64,000 nucleotides of DNA, taken from the NCBI GenBank assembly GCA_025454395.1, contig JALOOM010000002.1:1-64000 (forward strand), written 5' to 3'. Shown here piece after piece: positions 8,731 to 17,111 of the stretch. The notes beneath the pieces were generated by a model. The model was given only the letters and a program-made list of their open reading frames with translations, made no database searches and had not been told where the DNA came from. This DNA is from Elainella sp. Prado103 (GTDB lineage: Bacteria > Cyanobacteriota > Cyanobacteriia > Elainellales > Elainellaceae). The first letter of the stretch is position 1, and every line of letters starts with the position of its first letter. The translations under genes were made by a program, and so were the position numbers.

Positions 8731-10140
8731 ATGTCTACGCCCCTTGCTGATATCCAAAACCGCTTAACCGATCTGATCGCTCGCTACCGATCCCAAGTCG
8801 ATTATCTAGCAATCCGACTGGAAGAAGCCGAAGGCACCGACATCTTGCTGCGGGGCAATCGAGTCGAAACCCTGAGCGAAGGCATCTCGATCGGCGGGCA
8901 GGTGCGGGCCTGCTATCGGGGCGGCTGGGGGTTTGCCAGCTTTAACCGGCTCAGTAGCTTAACCGATCGGATTGAAGAAGCGATCGCCGCCGCTCGGCTG
9001 GTGGGTGACGAAGAAACCCTCTTAGCTCCGGTCGATCCGATGCAAACTATTTGCCAGCTTCCCCTCACTGGCACCGATCCGCGTCAAATTGCCCTGGCTC
9101 AGAAAAAAGCTCTCTGCGAACATTACGCCGATATTCTACGCAGTGTAGACGATCGCATTGCCACCACCTCCGTGCGATATGGCGACAGTGCCCAGCGAAT
9201 TATCTTAGCCACTTCCGAGGGCAGCCTGATCGAACAGTCCTGGGTCGATTTAGAAATGCGGTTTGCCGCCACTGCCCGCAACGGCGAAACTGTTCAGACC
9301 GGACGAGAAACCACCGGATCGCGCAAAGCCTACGAAGATTTGCAAGGATTAGATGTGCAGGTGCGGGAAGCAGCTCAACGGGCCGTTAATGCCCTAGCCC
9401 TGCCGCCAGTTAAAGGGAATACTTACACCGTCGTGATCGATCCGATTCTGTCTGGGCTATTCGTGCATGAAGCCTTCGGGCACCTCTCCGAAGCCGATAT
9501 GTCCTACGAAAACCCCGATCTGATGGAGGTGATGACTCTGGGACGGCGGTTCGGCTGTCCAGAACTGCAAATCCTGGATGGGGCAGCTCCGGGTGGGCAT
9601 CGCGGCAGTTATTTTTATGATGATGAAGGAGTGCCTGCCACGACCACTCAGTTGATCAAAGATGGTGTGCTGGTGGGGCGGTTGCATTCCCGCGAAACGG
9701 CCGGCAAACTCGGCGAAACCCCAACCGGCAATGCTCGCTGCCTCAACTACCACTATCCGCCGATCGTCCGCATGACCAATACCTGGATCGAACGCGGTAA
9801 TACCCCCGTCGAGCGACTATTGGATGGGATCGAGGAGGGGGTTTATGCCCGCAACTGGCTGGGCGGCATGACCAACGGCGAAATGTTTACCTTCGCAGCC
9901 GGAGAAGCCTGGATGATCCGGGATGGCAAAATCGCCGAGCCGGTGCGGGATGTCAACCTGTCGGGCAATGTGTTCACGACGCTAGCGGACATCGAAGCGA
10001 TCGGGGATGACTTCTACTGGGATGAGTCGGGCGGCTGCGGCAAGGGCGGGCAAAATGGGCTACCGGTCGGCTGTGGTGGGCCTAGTCTGCGTATTCGCGA
10101 TGTCGTGGTCGGCGGCGAAGCTGAGATGGACGAGGACTAG
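8731..10140 (+). CDS. tldD: TldD/PmbA family metalloprotease, TldD type
   Basis: TldD pairs with TldE/PmbA to form a zinc-dependent protease that degrades unfolded peptides; in enterobacteria it processes microcin B17 and CcdA. The 469-residue protein contains VHEAFGH with the HExxxH zinc motif at residues 246-251, placing it on the catalytic TldD side. Other family features are the N-terminal LLRGNRVETLSEGISIGGQVR, GGHRGSYFYDDEG and C-terminal GGCGKGGQNGLPVGCGGPSLR. No tldE lies next to it; a glycosyltransferase-like gene follows. HIP1 octamer GCGATCGC occurs within the gene at 8980-8987. Confidence 0.95.
   Translation: MSTPLADIQNRLTDLIARYRSQVDYLAIRLEEAEGTDILLRGNRVETLSEGISIGGQVRACYRGGWGFASFNRLSSLTDRIEEAIAAARLVGDEETLLAPVDPMQTICQLPLTGTDPRQIALAQKKALCEHYADILRSVDDRIATTSVRYGDSAQRIILATSEGSLIEQSWVDLEMRFAATARNGETVQTGRETTGSRKAYEDLQGLDVQVREAAQRAVNALALPPVKGNTYTVVIDPILSGLFVHEAFGHLSEADMSYENPDLMEVMTLGRRFGCPELQILDGAAPGGHRGSYFYDDEGVPATTTQLIKDGVLVGRLHSRETAGKLGETPTGNARCLNYHYPPIVRMTNTWIERGNTPVERLLDGIEEGVYARNWLGGMTNGEMFTFAAGEAWMIRDGKIAEPVRDVNLSGNVFTTLADIEAIGDDFYWDESGGCGKGGQNGLPVGCGGPSLRIRDVVVGGEAEMDED
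8980..8987. repeat. HIP1 octamer (one of many)
   Basis: GCGATCGC, the highly iterated palindrome of many cyanobacterial chromosomes. Another full copy is at 21225-21232. The CGATCG core recurs through most genes of the window but is not seen between about 62190 and 63100. Confidence 0.8.
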
Positions 10141-10232
10141 ATCGGGCTGGAGATTTTTGAGCCGTTCTGGGGATTACTGAAGGAAAGCGAACAAAGCGAA
10201 CTGTGCCGATTGCATTCCCAAGGATCGCCCTG

Positions 10233-11141
10233 ATGTCTGAGTCTCCTCTTGTTTCCGCACCATTTCCTCCTCAACCAGTCCTCTGTTTCTGTACGGCTGC
10301 GTTTGGATCAACCTACGTTGATTTAGCCAAGCTTCTGGCGGCTGATCTGCAACAGTTCGCGCCTGATCGTCCCTGCCTGATTTTGACCGATCGCCCGGAC
10401 GATTTTGCGGGTTTCCCAAATGTGCAGGCTATTCAGCATCGCTGTCGCGGAGTCATGTCCTATCATGAGCGGCGGTTTGCCATTCAGCGGGGGCTCCAGA
10501 TCGCTCAATCAGTCATGTATCTAGATGCTGATGTGCGCATTTGTGCGCCAATACCGCCTGATTTGAGCTTTAGTCCAGGTTTGACGGCTCGGAGCTGTGG
10601 GCCGATGCAGCGTCATTTGCAAGAGCAGTTTGATCGACCAACGCGATCGATCGCCAGCTACCGCAAACAGTGGATCATCGATCAGATGGCTGCCAAAGTC
10701 GGAATGAACATGACCGATCCAGCCATTAAGTTCATTAATGAGTTCCTGTTTGTCGTGACTGCCGATCAGGGGCGTGAGCAAGCGTTCTTGCAGCAATGGG
10801 GTGAATTGGCGATCTATGCTGATACGCTGGGCATGCACAAACATCCGACCTATGCGATGGCCCTGGCTGCTGTGAAAGTTGGCTTCCCGATCCAGCACAG
10901 TGAAATGATCGGGCTAGATTTCTTTGACGATCGAATCGAGCAGATCCGGATTCGCAATGGTCAGTCTACCCCAGAAGCAAAAGCGTCCTATTTTCAAGCC
11001 CAGGCTCAAATTGAACGCCGATCGCGATCGGGGATGCAGTCTCTGTGGCAGCGCATGATTCAACCCATTCGGCTGGTTTACCACCGGCAGCGGGTGCGCA
11101 GGATGGCAGCAATTGCGATCGATCGGTTGGTGGATGGGTGA
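10233..11141 (+). CDS. GT-A-fold glycosyltransferase-like protein
   Basis: I choose the ATG at 10233 (MSESPL); an upstream in-frame GTG at 10203 would add ten residues. The protein of about 302 residues opens with a nucleotide-sugar-type strand (VLCFCTAAFGSTYVDLAKLLAADL) and has YLDADVRI with a D-x-D motif near residue 98, typical of metal-dependent GT-A transferases. It later has a helical, basic C-terminus (QRRSRSGMQSLWQRMIQPIRLVYHRQRVRR) that could sit against the membrane. The usual acceptor-side features are not recognisable, so the substrate is unknown. It follows tldD by about 90 bp on the same strand and could be cotranscribed. Confidence 0.6.
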   Translation: MSESPLVSAPFPPQPVLCFCTAAFGSTYVDLAKLLAADLQQFAPDRPCLILTDRPDDFAGFPNVQAIQHRCRGVMSYHERRFAIQRGLQIAQSVMYLDADVRICAPIPPDLSFSPGLTARSCGPMQRHLQEQFDRPTRSIASYRKQWIIDQMAAKVGMNMTDPAIKFINEFLFVVTADQGREQAFLQQWGELAIYADTLGMHKHPTYAMALAAVKVGFPIQHSEMIGLDFFDDRIEQIRIRNGQSTPEAKASYFQAQAQIERRSRSGMQSLWQRMIQPIRLVYHRQRVRRMAAIAIDRLVDG

Positions 11142-11342
11142 TGGACTGCATCACCGATGTGCTCAAGGGCTACTTATCCACAAGGATTAGAATGGCTTAG
11201 AGACCAGGAAACCCTGGTATTTTGCGATTTTCTCATGCCTAAATCCTCAACCTTTTACCGGTCGATGTGCATGAGCGTTATTAGATTGCGATCGCTTGAA
11301 AGTATAAACCGCGAATGTTCATCAAAGTTGGACTTTGCCTTT

Positions 11343-11720
11343 TTAATGGGAATGGCACGCCACTTTTTCGTGGGGCAACCCCTCAGGCAAATTCCCATCT
11401 AGGTAAGCAGCAATCGCCTTCTCTGGATTTTCCTCACTGGTGGTCAGTAGCATTGTGTTTCGCTGCTGTAGTTTTTGGCGTACACCTTCGCCTGCAGATG
11501 CCGCGATGGCAATATCGACAAAATGTAGGGGATGACGATTTCCGTCACCTCGCACATGCCATTCGTGTAGGCAGCCAAAGCCAGTTAAATCTAATGTCCA
11601 GGCTAGACATGGAACTGCTTTGTCTGAAACAGTATAAACTTGCCACTGCAAGGCTCTGCCTGCATGAGCTGCTATACTTCCATCGTTTGTTACAGCTACA
11701 GCTATTAATTGTTCTGCCAT
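11343..11720 (-). CDS. NifX/NafY-like dinitrogenase cofactor domain protein
   Basis: The 125-residue protein is a single nitrogenase-cofactor-carrier domain (Nitro_FeMo-Co family): an N-terminal strand IAVAVTNDGSIAAHAGRA, a Cys/His pair around FGCLHEW, and the signature region DIAIAASAGEGVRQKLQQRN, followed by ENPEKAIAAYLDGNLPEG. Relatives (NifX, NafY, C-terminus of NifB, and many non-nif proteins) bind FeMo-co precursors or other metal clusters. No nif genes are in the window, so the cargo is unknown. There is no strong Shine-Dalgarno sequence. It lies downstream of a small reading frame and the broken hydrolase on the same strand. Gap 11142-11342 holds nothing I can identify. Confidence 0.8.
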   Translation of the reverse strand: MAEQLIAVAVTNDGSIAAHAGRALQWQVYTVSDKAVPCLAWTLDLTGFGCLHEWHVRGDGNRHPLHFVDIAIAASAGEGVRQKLQQRNTMLLTTSEENPEKAIAAYLDGNLPEGLPHEKVACHSH

Positions 11721-11774
11721 TTGATTAACCCCACTATAGTCGCGGCCTTTTGGGCTGTTTCTAGATGTTTGTAA

Positions 11775-11951
11775 CTAAACTTTTGCAACCAAACTATGAG
11801 CAGCTTGTTTATGCTGTGGGAGTGTCCTGTGCCGCCGCACAACAACATAATAGGTTTTAGGCGCTTGTTCAATCTTTTGTTCTGCGGATTCTAGACGAAG
11901 GAACAAGGCTTCTAAAAAACATCTCACAGACCGACTGTCAGGATAGCCCAT
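11775..11951 (-). CDS. Possible 58-residue protein or gene remnant
   Basis: A 58-codon frame starts ATG at 11951 and ends TAG at 11775-11777. It reads MGYPDSRSVRC, then a helix LEALFLRLESAEQKIEQA, then a basic tail KTYYVVVRRHRTLPQHKQA. The frame is open upstream to about codon -23 without a start, with coding-like residues (GYAALSASEYRLNSIGHPALPIPYN). This may be the 3' end of an older, broken gene whose 5' part has shifted frame near 12010-12030. It lies between the broken hydrolase and the NifX-like gene. Family not recognised; I keep it as a weak call. Confidence 0.35.
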   Translation of the reverse strand: MGYPDSRSVRCFLEALFLRLESAEQKIEQAPKTYYVVVRRHRTLPQHKQAAHSLVAKV

Positions 11952-12133
11952 ATTGTAAGGGATGGGAAGTGCTGGATGACCGATGCTATTAAGTCTGTAC
12001 TCAGAAGCTGAAAGTGCCGCGTAGCCCTGATTGACTCAACAAATTGGGGCAACGTACAGATATTTTCAATCGATCCCCCTTGGCGTGGCAATAAAATGGT
12101 GGTCTGGAAAACACATGCCATTTAAATTGCCAT

Positions 12134-12998
12134 TCAATAGCGCGCCACAAAGGGATGGATCGCCTGCACAAATTCCCTAGCCGACTCGTAGGGCAACACA
12201 TTTCGGCCAGTAATGGTCACGCCGGTCGCGTTGGGAAACTGCTGCAAATAGTCCGCCATGCGCTGCTGGGGCGTTTCCGTTTTGCCCGATCGACTGATGC
12301 TAGAGGCCGTTTTACCCAGCACAATTAGCCCAGAAACCCGCTAAAAAGGAGAAGACAGCATGACGACTGGCTTGATTTTGGGCATCCCCGGACAGCCGAT
12401 CGAGCCATTCTGCATCCACCTGTTCTGGACGATCGAACAATTGCCGCGCCGAAAACCTCTGGATAAACTGACGACGCTTGGCGTACTGGTAGAACCCCAA
12501 TCCTAACAGCGAGTTAAACAAATTCCAGCTCAGATTCTGCTGCCAAGCTGTCGCCGGTTTTGACATCACTGCCCAGGCCGGTGGCCCAGACAACACGACG
12601 GCTCGAATCAGGGCTGAATCCGCCTGCTGACAGAGTTCGATCGCCACCGGACTCAGCGCCCCTTGAGCGATCACCATCACTGGCTGCTGCACCACCGTTT
12701 GTAAAAAGCCCAACAGTTGAGCTGCCCAATCTTCTGGACGGCAAGCTACTGGCGGCATATCACTTTCACCACAACCGAGTAGATCGACGTTGTAAATGGT
12801 CTGGGTTTGCCCTGCTGATCGCCAAGCCTGAATAAACCGATCCCAAAACCGGCGCGATAGCCCGACCCCGATCGGATGAATCAACAGCAGTGGTATCCCT
12901 GTTCCGGCATCGGGTGACCACACTTCATAGGCACAGCGGTAGTTCTGCCAAGTGTAAAACGCAGTTGGGGGGCGATCAACGATCAAAGCGTGAGACAT
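12134..12998 (-). pseudogene. Alpha/beta-hydrolase fold gene broken by a frameshifting deletion
   Basis: The 5' frame, from the ATG at 12998 (MSHALIVDRPP), encodes a normal hydrolase-fold start: LLLIHPIGVGLSRRFWDRF, NVDLLGCGESDMP, VMVIAQGAL, VVLSGPPAW. It runs to SFLAGFW and then ends NCAG-stop at 12312. The next frame picks up at once with LIVLGKTASSISRSGKTETP and continues to GRNVLPYESAREFVQAIHPF, stopping at 12134. In this family the strand IVLG-ASSIS follows the FLAGFW segment after a short spacer. A deletion of roughly a dozen codons, not a multiple of three, at 12318-12333 explains the break. The nucleophile elbow reads QGALS rather than GxSxG. It follows the MidA gene by 70 bp on the same strand. 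Confidence 0.75.
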
Positions 12999-13068
12999 GG
13001 GTGAGAATGAGATCAAGACAGCAAATGCAGCACAAGGGTTACTTTCAACGTACCTTTATCAACTTACC

Positions 13069-14367
13069 TTAAAACAACGGCGGCACGGTGAGTCCTTTCG
13101 GCAGATCCGCAGCGGTCAGATGCTTGCTCTGAATTAACACTCCAAAGTTACCTAGCCCGTTCGGATCGATCAGGGCATGGAGGGTTTCACGGCGTTGCAG
13201 AATGGTTTGCACCGTCAGATCCGGATCGGGTTGAGATAGAGCAGTGAGCCGATCGCCCAACCCCAAAGCCATCAAAAATAAGCCCTGCTGCGTCAAGCCC
13301 ACCGTTTGCAGACCACACTGCTCCCCCCACTGCTTCAAGGCTGTGAAGTTGACATGGGCCGTGATATCTTGTCGCCCGATCGCCTGATAGGGGTCGGAAT
13401 GGTGCTGATGCTGGTAGTAACATTGCAGCGTCCCTTGATTACGGGTCGGGCTGTAGTAGCGATGAGCTGGATAACCATAGTCGATCGTCAGCAAATAGCC
13501 GCGCTGCAACCGATCGGCCACCGTTCGTAGCCAATCTTTGGCGGCCAAATTCACTTCAGTTCGGTAAGGCTTGAGATAGCGATCGGACAACAGATCAATC
13601 CCTAACCCATCAAAATACGCCTTTAACTTTGGTGATGAGGGTTCCCCCAGAACCTCGGAGAACTTCACCATTGATGGGTCATCAGAATCACCTTCATCAT
13701 CCTTACAATTGGGCTCCGATCCACCATCAGCAACAGTCACATAAACTTCTTGTAGCTGATCGCTCATCTGTTCCCGCCAATTATCCTGTTCCCCAATTTG
13801 ATCCTCATCCGCTCCAACCTGGATCCAATGCACCGGAAAGGCATCCACCAGCTCATTAGAAAAACAGCAACCCACGATCGACTCTGGCAGAATCTCGTCC
13901 CAACTGCGCCAATACAGCTTGCCCCAGCGATCGATCAGCGGTTGCAACCGTTCTTGTTGAGCGGCAATCAGTCCAGCAGATTTTTCAATAATGATGTACT
14001 GCAACGCCTCAAAACAAGCAAAATGGTGGCGATGCAAATAACGCACGATGTCTTGTACAAGTAACCCCTGTCCGGCTCCCATTTCGACCAGAGTGAACGG
14101 GTTGGGGCGATCGAGGGTTTGCCAAAAATCCACAAACTGCACCGCTAACAGTTCGCCAAAATCGTGGCTGAGGTGGGGTGAGGTCAAAAAGTCGGTCTGA
14201 ATCCCTGCCTGATCGCGATTGGTAGCGTAATAGCCTTGCTGCGGATGGTAGAGTGCCAACTCCATGAATTCTACGAATGGGATGCGCCGATCAGGAGCAG
14301 CGAAGATCCGATCGCGGATCATCTGGCAGAGAATCGGGTTGCTGGCAGCGATCGGAGGGGAAACCAT
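13069..14367 (-). CDS. MidA/NDUFAF7-family class I SAM methyltransferase
   Basis: The 432-residue protein begins with the family segment RRIPFVEFMELALYHPQQGYYA and has a SAM-binding VEMGAGQGLLVQDI (about residues 92-105), CFSNELVDAFPVHW and LLTIDYGYPAHRYYSP. In mitochondria, NDUFAF7/MidA dimethylates an arginine of a complex I subunit during assembly. Bacterial homologues are common and a link to NDH-1 in cyanobacteria is only inference. Residues about 195-240 form an acidic, low-complexity insertion (KDDEGDSDDP). The start is three bases after the upstream gene's stop at 14371, so the two are one transcription unit. Confidence 0.88.
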   Translation of the reverse strand: MVSPPIAASNPILCQMIRDRIFAAPDRRIPFVEFMELALYHPQQGYYATNRDQAGIQTDFLTSPHLSHDFGELLAVQFVDFWQTLDRPNPFTLVEMGAGQGLLVQDIVRYLHRHHFACFEALQYIIIEKSAGLIAAQQERLQPLIDRWGKLYWRSWDEILPESIVGCCFSNELVDAFPVHWIQVGADEDQIGEQDNWREQMSDQLQEVYVTVADGGSEPNCKDDEGDSDDPSMVKFSEVLGEPSSPKLKAYFDGLGIDLLSDRYLKPYRTEVNLAAKDWLRTVADRLQRGYLLTIDYGYPAHRYYSPTRNQGTLQCYYQHQHHSDPYQAIGRQDITAHVNFTALKQWGEQCGLQTVGLTQQGLFLMALGLGDRLTALSQPDPDLTVQTILQRRETLHALIDPNGLGNFGVLIQSKHLTAADLPKGLTVPPLF

Positions 14368-14370
14368 GAC

Positions 14371-15282
14371 TTACCCCAAATATTTGTTTAAAAACGGTAA
14401 AATCCCATCTGCGAGCTGATCGCCATATTCGTCATGCAAACCAAGAGAACCGGGCATGCGTAGAATTTGGATGCCGACTCCGGAAAAGTGAGCCAGAATT
14501 TCCATTTCTTCTAGAGATTTGACAGGTGTTTGTTCCCCAATCACCATCATGACGGGTGCGGGCAGCGGTGGCTGAAAATACTCGAAAAATTGCCTCCGCT
14601 TTTGGGTAGGATCAAGACCACCCGTTACAAAGGCGGCTGAGGCAAACCGGGCTCCCCGTCTCTGGGTAGTGTGCCACTTCTCGCTCATACAGTCTTTAGT
14701 GAGGTGGGTGCGATCGGCATAGACATGTCGCCCCATCATCCAACGCAAAAACATTGGGGTTGTATTGAGCCAGTAGAGAAACTGTCCGAGGATGGGCAGA
14801 TTAATCAAAAAGCGTAGCGTGTTATAAAACCAGCGGTTTTCACCCATGGCGGTGGGGAGTGGGCCGCGCCAAGTGGGAGCAACCAGCACAATCCACGACC
14901 AAGTTTCTCGGGATTTTTGGGCTAATTGCATCACATAGCCCGCCGCATGACCCGCCGCGATCACGACGACCGGCTCGGTGAAGACTCCTCGCACAAAGTC
15001 CTTCAGCATGGCGTGATAAACTGTTGGACTGTAGCGGATCGCCGGTCGCGATGAGTCACCAAACCCCACCCAGTCGAGGGTGATCACCTGAAACTGCCCC
15101 GCCAGTCGTTCTGCCAATTGCCGCATCTCACCCCGCGTTGAAACACTGCTGAACGCAGGCAGTAAGAGGATCGGTTTGCCTGAGCCAAGCACTTCATAAA
15201 CGATCGTGATCGGCTTTTTCTGCCAATTCCAGTAAAACTCGCGGAGGCTGCCGCCGATCGCAGGGCTAACATGAGATTGCAT
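14371..15282 (-). CDS. Alpha/beta-hydrolase fold protein lacking the nucleophile serine
   Basis: The 303-residue protein has the hydrolase fold order: PILLLPAFSSVSTRGEM (oxyanion strand), VITLDWVGFGDSSRP, the elbow AAGHAAGY near residue 111, a lid region with RWMMGRHVYADRTHLTKD, VMMVIGEQTPVKS and the C-terminal His in LGLHDEYGDQL. At the elbow the usual GxSxG serine is alanine, so the Ser-His-Asp triad cannot form. It may be a non-enzymatic fold or use another chemistry. It is the first gene of a minus-strand unit with the MidA methyltransferase and the broken second hydrolase. No signal peptide is seen; the hydrophobic WYNTLRFLINLPILGQFLYWL could contact a membrane. Confidence 0.8.
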   Translation of the reverse strand: MQSHVSPAIGGSLREFYWNWQKKPITIVYEVLGSGKPILLLPAFSSVSTRGEMRQLAERLAGQFQVITLDWVGFGDSSRPAIRYSPTVYHAMLKDFVRGVFTEPVVVIAAGHAAGYVMQLAQKSRETWSWIVLVAPTWRGPLPTAMGENRWFYNTLRFLINLPILGQFLYWLNTTPMFLRWMMGRHVYADRTHLTKDCMSEKWHTTQRRGARFASAAFVTGGLDPTQKRRQFFEYFQPPLPAPVMMVIGEQTPVKSLEEMEILAHFSGVGIQILRMPGSLGLHDEYGDQLADGILPFLNKYLG

Positions 15283-15401
15283 GACTTACGTAGTCTAACA
15301 GGGTCAGTAGGGTGTAGATGCAACTGCTATTATCACCTACCTTGACACCTATCCGGCGGAATCTCTCAACGGGATTGGAAGATTGCGGAGCGGGAAAATG
15401 C

Positions 15402-16238
15402 CTATCGCTTGATGAAGCGGGTAAGGATACCCTGACTGGGACTGAACAGTAAGGCTGCCAGAAATAAAACGAAAACGGTGAGGGCAATGGTTGGCCCAGA
15501 TGGCAAGTCTAAATGATAGCTGAGATACATGCCAGTGACACTTGCTAATACGCCTAACCCTGCCCCGACAATCATCATTTGATGCAACTCTTGAACTAAT
15601 AAATAGGCCGTGATCGCAGGCCCAACCATCAGGGAAACGACGAGAATGACCCCGACAATCTTCATACCCACAATCAGAGTCAGGGTAATGCCTGCCATTA
15701 AGCCCAGGTTAAGCCCCTGAACCGGCAACCCAACCGCCTCGGCACCCGTGCGATCGAAGGTATAGAACAGCAGCTCTTTATAAAGCAGTTTGATCAGCCC
15801 TAACACGCCCATGGTAATGATGCTCGTGCGCCACACATCGGCGATCGAAACACTCAGGATGTCACCAAACAGTAACTCTTCTAGATTGAGACGACTATTG
15901 AGCACGGTCAGTAACATCACGCCCAGAGCAAAAAAGGTGGCGAAGGTGAGAGCCATGGCTGCATCCACCTTAACGCGAGATTGGGCGCGAATCCAGGCGA
16001 TCACAAAGGTGCTGAGCATCCCAAACGCAAACGCCCCGAACAGTAGCTCAATCCCCAAAAAGTTGGCAATGGCTAAACCTGGTAAGACCGCATGGGCGAT
16101 CACATCTCCCAACAAAGCCATTCGTTGTACGACCAAGTAGGTACCTACAACTGGGCAGAGGATCCCAACCAGGAAGCCTGCTGCTAAGGCGTTTCGCATA
16201 AATTCGTAAGACAGCGGTTCCAGAAACCAGTTCAACAT
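15402..16238 (-). CDS. znuB: Zinc ABC transporter permease
   Basis: A 278-residue ABC-3 family permease with about eight hydrophobic segments. It has the family stretch RMALLGDVIAHAVLPGLAIA after the first helices, AMALTFATFFALGVMLL in the middle and VSLMVGPAITAYLL near the end. It sits in the inner membrane and works with the ZnuC ATPase and ZnuA binding protein to import Zn2+; the same family includes Mn2+ importers. I favour zinc because of the His-rich binding protein and the Zur-like box in the locus. It follows znuC with a 36-bp gap that holds a short imperfect repeat. Confidence 0.9.
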   Translation of the reverse strand: MLNWFLEPLSYEFMRNALAAGFLVGILCPVVGTYLVVQRMALLGDVIAHAVLPGLAIANFLGIELLFGAFAFGMLSTFVIAWIRAQSRVKVDAAMALTFATFFALGVMLLTVLNSRLNLEELLFGDILSVSIADVWRTSIITMGVLGLIKLLYKELLFYTFDRTGAEAVGLPVQGLNLGLMAGITLTLIVGMKIVGVILVVSLMVGPAITAYLLVQELHQMMIVGAGLGVLASVTGMYLSYHLDLPSGPTIALTVFVLFLAALLFSPSQGILTRFIKR

Positions 16239-16274
16239 AGGGTGAGACAGCAGAAATCCCCGAACAGAAATCCC

Positions 16275-17015
16275 CTAACAGAAAAACGATACCTCAGTCG
16301 GTTGGGTGATCGATTGGCGATTTTCGCCATAGGCCCGCTGAATGTTGTCAAAGGTCATCACGGCTTCGGGCCGATCGTTGGCCAGTAGCGATCGATTCAG
16401 CAACAGCAACCGATCGTAGCGGTTTAAGGCCTCTCCCCATTCATGGCTGCATATCAAAAGCGTTTTATGGTGAGATCGCAGTTCCGAAAATACATCCAGC
16501 ATGATCGATTCGGTTTGTTGATCAATGCCGGTAAAGGGTTCATCAAACAGGAAGAGATCGGCCTGTTGTGCCAATGCTCTGGCTAAAAAGACTCGTTGTT
16601 GTTGCCCCCCTGAAAGTTGACCAATTTGGCGATGGCGTAACCTCAACATACCTACCCGTTCAAGCGCGGTTTGAGCAACTTGTTCGGACAATTGACCCGG
16701 ACGGCGAAACCATCCAGCCTTGGCCGTACTGGACATCATCACCACATTCCAGGCAGTGATGGGATAATCCCAGTCGATTTGGGATCGTTGGGGTACATAG
16801 GCAATATGGCGACGCTGTTGTTTGAGTGGTTTGTTGCCTAATGTGGCGCTTCCTTGCATGGGCAACAGACCAAGCAACGCTTGAATCAGCGTACTCTTAC
16901 CCGCTCCGTTGGGCCCAATCAGCCCGACTAACTCCCCTGGGGCGATCGAAAAGTTGATGTTTTCCAGTGCTCTCAAACCTCGGTAATTGACAGAGAGCCG
17001 CTCTACTTTTAGCAT
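16275..17015 (-). CDS. znuC: Zinc ABC transporter ATP-binding protein
   Basis: A 246-residue ABC ATPase with Walker A GPNGAGKST (about residues 36-44), a Q-loop in VPQRSQIDWDYPI, signature LSGGQQQRVFLARAL, Walker B LFLFDEPFTGID and the H-loop in LICSHEWGE. The QRSQIDWDYPI region after the Q-loop is typical of the Zn/Mn chelate ABC class. It energises metal import through the permease encoded next. Transcription starts divergently from znuA across a gap of 96 bp that contains the Zur-like box, so both sides can be controlled from one operator. The C-terminus carries an extra tail ending EVSFFC. Confidence 0.92.
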   Translation of the reverse strand: MLKVERLSVNYRGLRALENINFSIAPGELVGLIGPNGAGKSTLIQALLGLLPMQGSATLGNKPLKQQRRHIAYVPQRSQIDWDYPITAWNVVMMSSTAKAGWFRRPGQLSEQVAQTALERVGMLRLRHRQIGQLSGGQQQRVFLARALAQQADLFLFDEPFTGIDQQTESIMLDVFSELRSHHKTLLICSHEWGEALNRYDRLLLLNRSLLANDRPEAVMTFDNIQRAYGENRQSITQPTEVSFFC

Positions 17016-17039
17016 GACAAAATCAAAAGACTTTCTGAA

Positions 17040-17054
17040 TGATAATCGTTTTCA
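17040..17054. promoter_or_regulatory. Zur-like operator between znuCB and znuA
   Basis: TGATAATCGTTTTCA is an imperfect inverted repeat that differs at two or three positions from the cyanobacterial Zur consensus TGATAATCATTATCA. It lies 24 bp from the znuC start and 57 bp from the znuA start, where a repressor would block both divergent promoters. The Zur assignment follows from gene content; Fur-family members bind related boxes. Confidence 0.7.
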
Positions 17055-17111
17055 TCCTCCATCCACGGCATCATAACAAAAGGTTGTCTTCAGTGAAATA
17101 GGAGAATCCAA

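Noticed and set aside
11157-11402. 81-codon plus-strand frame overlapping the NifX-like gene
   Set aside because: It overlaps a well-supported minus-strand gene and lacks coding character.
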